DNA of 37,647 nt, taken from the NCBI GenBank assembly GCA_903844055.1, contig CAIMSF010000117.1, positions 1 through 37,647 on the forward strand. The letters are read 5' to 3'. Below the pieces are notes generated by a model. That model was not told where the DNA came from, made no database searches, and saw nothing but the letters and a program-made list of their open reading frames with translations. The position numbers were made by a program, and so were the translations under genes. Positions 9,579-17,226 of this stretch are shown one piece after another. Source of the DNA: an uncultured bacterium (GTDB lineage Bacteria > Bacillota_I > Bacilli_A > Izemoplasmatales > Hujiaoplasmataceae). Position 1 is the stretch's first letter; the number at the start of each line of letters is the position of its first letter.

Positions 9579-11612
9579 ATGAAAAAACTCCTCTGCCTCG
9601 CGCTCCTCACCCTGATCCTGTGTTCCTTCTGCCCCGTCGTCAAGGTGTCCGCGGACACCGACTTCTGGCACGACCACTATCCTTACGACACCTACACCGT
9701 CGACTACCGCGGCCGGCTCACCTACACGCAGACCGCCTACGTCCCGATCGGCACCCTGAACGCTCCCGGGACCCTTCTGATGCCCGAGGACCTCTATATC
9801 CGCGACGGCTTGTTCTACGTCGCCGACACCGGTCACTCCCGCATCGCCGTCTTCGATTCCGACGGAGCGCTCGCTTCCGAGATCGGCACGGGCATCCTCG
9901 ACCGGCCGACCGGCGTCTTCGTGTCCTCCGACGGTTTCGTCTACGTCGCCGACAAGGGCACCGCGCTGGTCCACAAGTTCACCCTGGACGGCGCCTTCGT
10001 CCGCGACTACGGGCGTCCCGTCGAACCGCTCTTCGGCGCCTCCTCGCTGTACGTTCCGACCAAGGTCGTCGTCGGCGCCGGCGAGAACATCTACGTGATC
10101 GGCGAAGGCTCCACCTCCGGCGTGATCCAGCTCAACTACGACGGGTCGTTCCTCGGCTACTTCGGCGTGAACCTCTCGAACAAGTCGCTGATCCAGAAGA
10201 TCGCCGACGTGTTCGTCGTGGGCGACGAGTACGCCGCGAGCACCCCGCCGTCGCCGACGAACATCGCGATCAACGAGAAATCGCTCGTCTACACCTCGAC
10301 CCCCAATACCGAATCCGCCTTGAAGAAGCTCGACGTGAACGGCAACAACATCCTGACGATGGAAAACTACGACGTCGAAAGTGACGTCGTCGACCTCGCC
10401 GTCGACGACCTCGGCTACCTCTACGCGGTCTACGACGACGGCTTCCTCGTCGAATACGATCCGGCCGGCAACCTCCTGTTCGCCTTCGACGTGACCGCCT
10501 CGACGGGCAGCGTCCTCGGCCAGGTCAAGAGCGCGGCGGCGGTCGCGATCGACGCGAGCGGCCTCTTGTTCTGCCTCGACGGGACCGCCAACGCGATCGT
10601 GGCGTACGCCCCGACCGACTTCGCCGACCTCGTGCACCAGGCGATCGGCCGCTACAACGCGGGCGAATACGCGGAGAGCACGGGCTTGTTCGAAGCGATC
10701 CTGCGGCAGAACGCCAACTTCGCGCTCGCCCACGCCGCCCTCGGCAAAGCCTACTACCAGCAAGGCGACTATGAGGCCGCGCTCGCCGAATACCGCCTCG
10801 CCAGCGACGTCGCCGGCTATTCCGAAACCTACTGGAAGATCCGCGACGGATGGCTCAAGGCCAACCTCTCCTGGATCTTCGTCGCCCTCATCGCGCTGGC
10901 GGCCGCATCCGCCATCCTCAAACGGGTCGACCGCAAGACGGCCGTCTTCGCCGGCCTCCGGCGGGCCGTCCGGTCGGTCGCCGGGCGGACCGACGTCCGC
11001 CGCTACACGCTCGCCTTCCACATCCTCAAGGATCCCGCCGACGCCTTCTTCCAGATCAAGCGGCTCCATCGCGGGACGCCGGCCTCGGCGACGGTGCTGA
11101 TCGTCCTGTTGTTCATCGAATACTTGGTCATGCTCCGGTACACCGGCTTCGTGTTCGACACCGGCGCCGATTCGGTGAACCTGTTCGGCGCGGCCGCCGG
11201 CTTCTTCGGGATCTTCTTCCTGTTCGTGTTCTCCAACTACCTGATCTCCACCCTCTCGGACGGCGAGGGCTGGCTCAAGGACGTGTACGTCGGAACCGCC
11301 TACGCGCTGTCGCCGATCCTCGTCGGCTGGCTGCCGCTCACGCTCCTGAGCAACGTCCTCACCTTGAACGAGTCGGTCCTGTACCAGCTCGGCACCGCCG
11401 TGCTCTACGGCTGGACGGCGGTCCTGGTTTTCCTGTCCGCCAAGGAGATCCACAACTACGAGATCGGCGAGACGGTCAAGAACCTGCTCATGACCCTCTT
11501 CGCGATGGTCATCATCGTCCTGATCGGCTTCATCGTCTACGTCTTCGGTTCCGAACTTTGGGACTTCCTCGTTTCCTGGGGAAAGGAGCTGATCAACCGT
11601 GTGGCATCGTAG
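9579..11612 (+). CDS. Secreted NHL-repeat beta-propeller / TPR protein with C-terminal YIP1-like membrane domain
   Basis: 677 aa: signal peptide; NHL-like repeats ('PEDLYIRDGLFYVADTGHSRIAVFDSDG', 'RPTGVFVSSDGFVYVADKGTALVHKF'); TPR-like 'ALAHAALGKAYYQQGDYEAALAEYRLA'; C-terminal multi-TM segment. Confidence 0.8.
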   Translation: MKKLLCLALLTLILCSFCPVVKVSADTDFWHDHYPYDTYTVDYRGRLTYTQTAYVPIGTLNAPGTLLMPEDLYIRDGLFYVADTGHSRIAVFDSDGALASEIGTGILDRPTGVFVSSDGFVYVADKGTALVHKFTLDGAFVRDYGRPVEPLFGASSLYVPTKVVVGAGENIYVIGEGSTSGVIQLNYDGSFLGYFGVNLSNKSLIQKIADVFVVGDEYAASTPPSPTNIAINEKSLVYTSTPNTESALKKLDVNGNNILTMENYDVESDVVDLAVDDLGYLYAVYDDGFLVEYDPAGNLLFAFDVTASTGSVLGQVKSAAAVAIDASGLLFCLDGTANAIVAYAPTDFADLVHQAIGRYNAGEYAESTGLFEAILRQNANFALAHAALGKAYYQQGDYEAALAEYRLASDVAGYSETYWKIRDGWLKANLSWIFVALIALAAASAILKRVDRKTAVFAGLRRAVRSVAGRTDVRRYTLAFHILKDPADAFFQIKRLHRGTPASATVLIVLLFIEYLVMLRYTGFVFDTGADSVNLFGAAAGFFGIFFLFVFSNYLISTLSDGEGWLKDVYVGTAYALSPILVGWLPLTLLSNVLTLNESVLYQLGTAVLYGWTAVLVFLSAKEIHNYEIGETVKNLLMTLFAMVIIVLIGFIVYVFGSELWDFLVSWGKELINRVAS

Positions 11613-13884
11613 CTTGACGAAGAAACTATCGCTTGCGGCGATCCTCCTGTCCGCCGCGTTCGTCTCCGGCGCGATCCTCGCCGCCGACCGCCGCGTCCCG
11701 GCGGACACGCTCGACGGCGGCTCCGCGGTCCTCGAGGCGACCCGCTTCACCTCCAACCAGTATACCCAGACCGATGACGAGTCCGTCGTCGACAGTTCCC
11801 TGACGATTCCCGGCACCTTCGCGCTCGTCGGCGAGACCGACGCCCTCCAGCTCTATGCGGAAAGCCCGAACGGGGCGATCCGCGTCGTGAACAAGGCGGA
11901 CGGCTACGTCTACGGCTCGAGCTTCGATGCGGCGCTCGTCCCGATCCCCTACTTCAACACGACCTGGGAGGGCATCGTCAACTCGGCCGCCGTGATCGAG
12001 TACTACTCCTACAACGACACGAACGGCGCCTACATCGTGAACGAGGAATCGTTCTACACGAGTCCGCTCACGACGATGGACTACCATCCCGTCGACGGCG
12101 GCTACGAACTTTCCGTCGTCTACGGCGAATCCTCGATCGGCCTTACGATCCGGGTCTATGTCGAAGGGAACTACCTCCATGTCGAAGTCCCCGCCGAATC
12201 GATCACCGAAGGCGACGCCTTCAAGCTCCGGAGCGTCAAATGCTTCCCGTTCCTCGGCTCCGTCTTCGGCGATTCGATCCCCGGCTACGTCTTCGTCCCG
12301 GACGGTTCCGGCGCCCTGATCCGCTACAAGCCGATCGACGCCGTCACCGACATCTACGAGTTCAACTACTACGGGTCGGACACCGGGATCCTCCGCGCCG
12401 CCGTCGAGGAACCCTCCATCAACTTCCCGGTCACGGGGATGGTCCACGGCATCCGCCAGCACGGCTTCGTGCAGATCATCGAAGACGGCGACGCCTTCGC
12501 GACGCTCGTCGTCTCCCCCGCGAAGAACAACCTGAAATACTACTACTCCTACAACAAGTTCGTCTACCGCGGCACCTACCGCTCGCCCTCCTCGAAGGCC
12601 GACGCCGCCTCCGGCGCCGGGCAGCAGGTGATCGAAGCCGGCCGCAACTCGTGCGACGTGTCGGTCGTCTACGCCTTCCTTTCCGGCGAGGACGCCGACT
12701 ATGTCGGGATGGCGAACGCCTATCAGGACTATCTCGTGGATGTTTCCGGCGTCGCGCGCAACACCCCGACGCCCGGGCTCGTGCCCGCTCTGATCGAACT
12801 CGTCGGCGCCGAGAAAAGCCCCGGCTTCCTCTTCGACGAGACGGTCGTCATGACCTCGTACGCCGCGGCCGGCGCGATCCTCTCCGACCTCGCGGCCGCG
12901 ATCCCCGCCCTCACCGTCGTCTACAAGGGCTGGAGCGAGGGCGGATACTCCGCCGGCGGCGCGCGTTACGACCGCCGCGAAGCCGCCCTCGGCACCCAGG
13001 CTGAATTGCTCGACCTGATCGAAACCTACAACCGGGGGAACAACGCGCTCATGCTCTACGCCGACTTCGTGCGCGTCTCCGACGCCGGCTCCTACAACGT
13101 CTACCGTGACGTCGCGCAGCGGATCGACACCTCGCTTCACACGGCGCAGGGTCTCTTGCGGACCTGGAACTACCTCAGTCCCGCCCGTTCCGCCACCTAC
13201 CTCGGCGGCGCTTCCGAACGACTCGCCGGGTGGGGCGCTTCCGAACTCGCGCTCGGTTCGATCGGCTATCTCCTCTATTCCGATTTCCGCGACGCCGCCG
13301 TTCCGGTGGACCGCGCGGAAGCCCTCGCGATCTACCGGGAGGCGCTCGCGGAAGGCGCCATGAAGCATTCCGTCTATCGCGCCAACGCCTACCTGCTCGC
13401 CTACGCGAACCGCTACCTGGCGGTGCCGACGACTACCTCCGGCTTTACGATCTACACCGACACGGTCCCGTTCGTCGCGATCCTGCTCGCCGGACTGATG
13501 GAAGCCTACGGTCCGTACGCGAACTTCTTCGCCAACCGCACCGAGGAGACCCTGCGGTCGATCGATTATGGCCTGTTGCCGTCGTTCATTCTCACCGAGG
13601 CCTCGGCGTACCGTCTGAACGAGACCGAACTCGCCAGCCTCTATTCCTCCTCCTACGACACCTGGGGCGACACCGTCCGGGACATCTACGCGGAGGTTTC
13701 GGACGTCCTCTCGGCCTTCTACGGAAGCCGGGTGGCATCGCGCCGCGTCCCCGCCCCCGGCGTCGTCGCGACGCTGTACGCAAACGGCGTCACGGTCTAC
13801 GTGAACTACACAGGGTCCGACTATGTCGAAGGCCCCCTCACGGTCCCGGCGCAGTCCAGCGAGGCGGTGATCCCCGATGAATGA
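11599..13884 (+). CDS. DUF5696-like secreted/membrane-anchored protein; possible glycoside-hydrolase-like fold
   Basis: 761 aa, GTG start overlapping the upstream gene by 14 bp, N-terminal TM/signal segment. General resemblance to DUF5696 proteins found beside carbohydrate ABC transporters. Confidence 0.65.
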   Translation: MWHRSLTKKLSLAAILLSAAFVSGAILAADRRVPADTLDGGSAVLEATRFTSNQYTQTDDESVVDSSLTIPGTFALVGETDALQLYAESPNGAIRVVNKADGYVYGSSFDAALVPIPYFNTTWEGIVNSAAVIEYYSYNDTNGAYIVNEESFYTSPLTTMDYHPVDGGYELSVVYGESSIGLTIRVYVEGNYLHVEVPAESITEGDAFKLRSVKCFPFLGSVFGDSIPGYVFVPDGSGALIRYKPIDAVTDIYEFNYYGSDTGILRAAVEEPSINFPVTGMVHGIRQHGFVQIIEDGDAFATLVVSPAKNNLKYYYSYNKFVYRGTYRSPSSKADAASGAGQQVIEAGRNSCDVSVVYAFLSGEDADYVGMANAYQDYLVDVSGVARNTPTPGLVPALIELVGAEKSPGFLFDETVVMTSYAAAGAILSDLAAAIPALTVVYKGWSEGGYSAGGARYDRREAALGTQAELLDLIETYNRGNNALMLYADFVRVSDAGSYNVYRDVAQRIDTSLHTAQGLLRTWNYLSPARSATYLGGASERLAGWGASELALGSIGYLLYSDFRDAAVPVDRAEALAIYREALAEGAMKHSVYRANAYLLAYANRYLAVPTTTSGFTIYTDTVPFVAILLAGLMEAYGPYANFFANRTEETLRSIDYGLLPSFILTEASAYRLNETELASLYSSSYDTWGDTVRDIYAEVSDVLSAFYGSRVASRRVPAPGVVATLYANGVTVYVNYTGSDYVEGPLTVPAQSSEAVIPDE

Positions 13885-14773
13885 GTCCGGCAGGATCCGC
13901 AGGCCGCTCAAGCGCGAGAAGCGGATGAACCTCGTCGGCTGGTCGATGCTCCTGCCGTGGGCGTTCGGCTTCCTCGTCTTCACCCTCTACCCGATCCTCT
14001 CCTCCTTCCGCTACAGCCTCTCCGAGGTCATCCTCGACGGCGCGGGGATCCGGGTGACCTTTGTCGGCCTCGAAAACTACCGCGCCGCGTTCTCCTCGGC
14101 GGCCGGCTTCGCCTTCCTCCAGTCGGTCCTCGACTTCGCCCTCGAGGTGCTCTTCAAGGTCCCGATCATCACCGTCTTCGCGATCATCATCGCCGTCCTC
14201 CTGAACCAGAAGATCAAGCTGCGCGGCTTCTTCCGCGCGATCTACTTCCTCCCCGTCATCATCGCCTCGGGACCGGTCATCAACCAGCTCGCCAGCCAGG
14301 GCGCGGCGACGATCCCGCTCGTCGAGCAGATGGGCATCCTCGACTTCATCAACCGCACCTTCGCCCCCGCCCTCGCCCGGCCGATCGCCGGCGTGTTCGA
14401 TGAATTGATCGTGATCCTGTGGTTCTCCGGGGTGCAGATCCTCCTGTTCATCGCGGCGCTCCAGAAGATCGACCGAAGCGTCTACGAGGCCGCGATGATC
14501 GACGGAGCGGGTCCGTGGGAATCGTTTTGGAAGATCACCATGCCGGCGCTTGCGATGATGGTCCGGGTGTCGGTCGTCTTCACGATCATCAACCTCGCGA
14601 CCTTCTCGGAGAATCCGGCGATCCAGCACATCAGGAGCAACATGTTCGCCCTCGAGACCGGCTTCGGCTTCTCCTCGGCGATCGCCTGGATCTACTTCGT
14701 GGCGCTCGCCCTCATCCTCGGCATCGCCGTCGGCGCCCTGAGCGCCTTCGGCCGGAAGAAGGCGAGAACATGA
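13877..14773 (+). CDS. Carbohydrate ABC transporter permease (LplB/MalF type), second pair
   Basis: 298 aa multi-TM; 'SVYEAAMIDGAGPWESFWKITMPALAMM' EAA loop; 8-bp overlap with upstream gene. Confidence 0.9.
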   Translation: MNESGRIRRPLKREKRMNLVGWSMLLPWAFGFLVFTLYPILSSFRYSLSEVILDGAGIRVTFVGLENYRAAFSSAAGFAFLQSVLDFALEVLFKVPIITVFAIIIAVLLNQKIKLRGFFRAIYFLPVIIASGPVINQLASQGAATIPLVEQMGILDFINRTFAPALARPIAGVFDELIVILWFSGVQILLFIAALQKIDRSVYEAAMIDGAGPWESFWKITMPALAMMVRVSVVFTIINLATFSENPAIQHIRSNMFALETGFGFSSAIAWIYFVALALILGIAVGALSAFGRKKART

Positions 14774-15681
14774 TGGACCTGAACCGCCGGATGAAGATCC
14801 GCCGCTTCTTCCTCGGCAAGGACGGCATCGTCGGCAAAATCGTCCTCTACGGCCTGCTCCTCACGATCGGCTTCGTCTACCTCTTCCCGCTCATCAAGAT
14901 GTTCACGACCTCGATCATGGACCTCTCCGACCTCGTCAACCCGGTCGTCGAGTGGATCCCCACGAAGCTCTACCTCGAGAACTACCGGACCGGCCTGATC
15001 GTCCTCAAGTACGGCTCGACGCTCCTCTTCAGCCTCGCCGTCACGCTCGTCCCGGCGCTCCTCCAGACCGCCGTCACGTCCCTCACCGGCTACGCCCTCG
15101 CGAAGTTCAAGGTGCGCGGCCGACGCATCGTGTTCGCCCTCATCCTGCTCACCTACCTGCTTCCCCAGCAGGTGTACATGATCCCGAAGTTCGTCCTCTT
15201 CGACCAGTTCGGGATCCTCAAGACGGCGTGGTCGATCATCTTCCCGGCCACCTTCGGACAGGGCCTGTCCTCGGCCATCTTCATCCTCATCTTCTACCAG
15301 TTCTTCCGGATCCAGCCGCCCGCGCTCGACGAATCGGCCGAGATCGACGGGGCGAACCCGTATCAGATCTTCTTCCGGATCGGCGTGCCGCTCGCGGCGC
15401 CGGCGTATCTGAGCGCGTTCCTCTTCTCGTTCGTCTGGTACTGGAACGAAACGTACATCTCCTCCCTGTTCCTCGGGACGGACCTGTACACGCTGCAGCT
15501 GAAGCTCTTCAATTTCCAATCGCAGTTCAATCTCGCCACCGGCATCGCCCAGACGGCGACCAACGAAGCGATCCGCTATGCGGCGACGATCCTGATCATC
15601 CTGCCGGTCCTCGTCGTGTATGCGGTCATGCAGAAATGGTTCGTCGAGGGCATCGACAAGACCGGCGTCACCGGCGAGTAA
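14770..15681 (+). CDS. Carbohydrate ABC transporter permease (MalG/LplC type), second pair
   Basis: Frame ends at 15681. ATG at 14770 (MMDLNRRMKIRRFFLGKDG...) overlaps the previous stop (ATGA); 'DESAEIDGANPYQIFFRIGVPLAAPAYLS' EAA loop. The listed 14419 start is an artefactual upstream extension. Confidence 0.92.
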   Translation: MMDLNRRMKIRRFFLGKDGIVGKIVLYGLLLTIGFVYLFPLIKMFTTSIMDLSDLVNPVVEWIPTKLYLENYRTGLIVLKYGSTLLFSLAVTLVPALLQTAVTSLTGYALAKFKVRGRRIVFALILLTYLLPQQVYMIPKFVLFDQFGILKTAWSIIFPATFGQGLSSAIFILIFYQFFRIQPPALDESAEIDGANPYQIFFRIGVPLAAPAYLSAFLFSFVWYWNETYISSLFLGTDLYTLQLKLFNFQSQFNLATGIAQTATNEAIRYAATILIILPVLVVYAVMQKWFVEGIDKTGVTGE

Positions 15682-15696
15682 AGGGAGGGACCCAAA

Positions 15697-17157
15697 ATCG
15701 GCAAGATCAAACTCATCCTATCGCTTCTCCTGGCAAGTCTCCTGACCGGCTGCGTCGCCGCCACGACGGCGACTTCGACCACCGCCGCGACCACCGCGCA
15801 AACGACCCTGACCACGACCTCCGGCGCCGCCACGACGACCGAACCCACCACCCAGACGACGACCCAGACGACCGCCACGCCGTACGTCTACGACCCGATC
15901 GACGTCCCCGCCGAGGTCCTGCTCGAGGAACGGCTCTCCTTCAAGTTCTTCTGGGAGGTCGTCAACGGCGATCCCCAGAGCGCCGGTTACGGGATGATCT
16001 CCGACCGCTACAACTACCAGACCGGCGCCGTCGGCGTCGCCTCGATCGCCTCGATCGGTTTCGGCCTCGCGGCCCTGCCGGCCGGCGTCGAAAACGACTG
16101 GATCAACGACGACGAAGGCTATGAGCGCGCCCTCGGCACGCTCGAGACGATGGCCGGACTGCAGCGCACGCACGGCTTCTACTACCACTTCCTCAACATG
16201 TCCAACGGCGGCCGCGCCGGCTATACGGAAGTCTCGATCATCGACACCGCCCTCTTCATCTGCGGGGCCATCACCGCCGGCGAATACTTCGGCGGCGACG
16301 TCAAGCTCCTCGCCGACGAGATCGCCGCCGGGGTCGAGTGGGACTGGTACTACAACGACGCCCAGCAGGTCTTCTACATGGGCTACTCCCCCGAAAGCGG
16401 CTTCTCCGGCGCCTGGAACATGTACGCCGAGCAGCTGATGGTCTACATCCTCGCCGCCGGTTCCATCGACCACAAGGTCGGCAAGGAGGCCTACGACCGG
16501 ATGAAGTCGCTTGCGACGCGCAAGTCGTACGGCACCTCCGGCGTCTTCTACAACACCCCCGCCGGCACGCTCTTCACCTACCAGTTCGCCCACGCCTGGT
16601 TCGATTCGGGCTCGATGCTCGACGCCGACGGCTACGACTGGTTCGACAACTCGCGCCGGGCGTCGATCGCCGCGTACGAGTACGCGGTCGCGGCCTCGCA
16701 GGCCTACAAGACGCTCTCCAGCGTATCGTGGGGCCTCACCGCCTCCGACGGGCCCGACGGCTACAAGGGCAACTACGGCAACCTGCCCTCCAACGGCGGG
16801 AACTACATCGACGGCACGCTCGCCCCGTGCGGGGCGATCGGCTCGATCGTCTTCACGCCCGAGCTGGTGATCCCGGCGATCCAGCACTACGCCTCGATCC
16901 CCGCCCTCCAGGGCCGATACGGCTTCCGCGACGCCTACAACCTCGGCGTCACCGAAACCGCGCTGCCGGCCGTCCGCCGGCCGGTCGCGCCAATCCCCGA
17001 AACCGGCTGGTTCAACACCGACGTGATCGGCATCGACAAGGGCATCACCGTCCTGATGATCGAGAACTACCGCTCCGGCCTCATCTGGCATTACTTCATG
17101 CAAAACGAAGCCGTCCGGCGCGGCCTCGCCGAACTCGGCTTCACCGTCAAACCCTAG
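15697..17157 (+). CDS. GH144-like endo-beta-1,2-glucanase / 'glucoamylase-family' lipoprotein with Thr-rich linker; apparent ATC start codon
   Basis: Open frame from 15682 gives (M/I)GKIKLILSLLLASLLTGC-VAATTATSTTAATTAQTTLTTTSGAATTTEPTTQTTTQTTATPYVYDPIDVPAEVLLEERLSFKFFWEVVNGDPQSAGYGMISDRYN..., i.e. signal peptide, lipobox LTGC and linker before the listed ORF (15994). RBS AGGGAGGG at 15682-15689. Body resembles the GH144/PF10091-type family ('GFYYHFLNMSNGGRAGYTEVSIIDTALFICGAI'). Confidence 0.8.
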   Translation: MGKIKLILSLLLASLLTGCVAATTATSTTAATTAQTTLTTTSGAATTTEPTTQTTTQTTATPYVYDPIDVPAEVLLEERLSFKFFWEVVNGDPQSAGYGMISDRYNYQTGAVGVASIASIGFGLAALPAGVENDWINDDEGYERALGTLETMAGLQRTHGFYYHFLNMSNGGRAGYTEVSIIDTALFICGAITAGEYFGGDVKLLADEIAAGVEWDWYYNDAQQVFYMGYSPESGFSGAWNMYAEQLMVYILAAGSIDHKVGKEAYDRMKSLATRKSYGTSGVFYNTPAGTLFTYQFAHAWFDSGSMLDADGYDWFDNSRRASIAAYEYAVAASQAYKTLSSVSWGLTASDGPDGYKGNYGNLPSNGGNYIDGTLAPCGAIGSIVFTPELVIPAIQHYASIPALQGRYGFRDAYNLGVTETALPAVRRPVAPIPETGWFNTDVIGIDKGITVLMIENYRSGLIWHYFMQNEAVRRGLAELGFTVKP

Positions 17158-17226
17158 GCTTCACCATGCCTCCGCGGGCATGCGCTCCCATAGTGACTCA
17201 AAAATAGAAAGAAATAGGAGGAAACA

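Noticed and set aside
14419-14769. Upstream part of ORF 14419-15681
   Set aside because: Out-of-frame overlap with the permease 13877-14773; the true start is ATG 14770.
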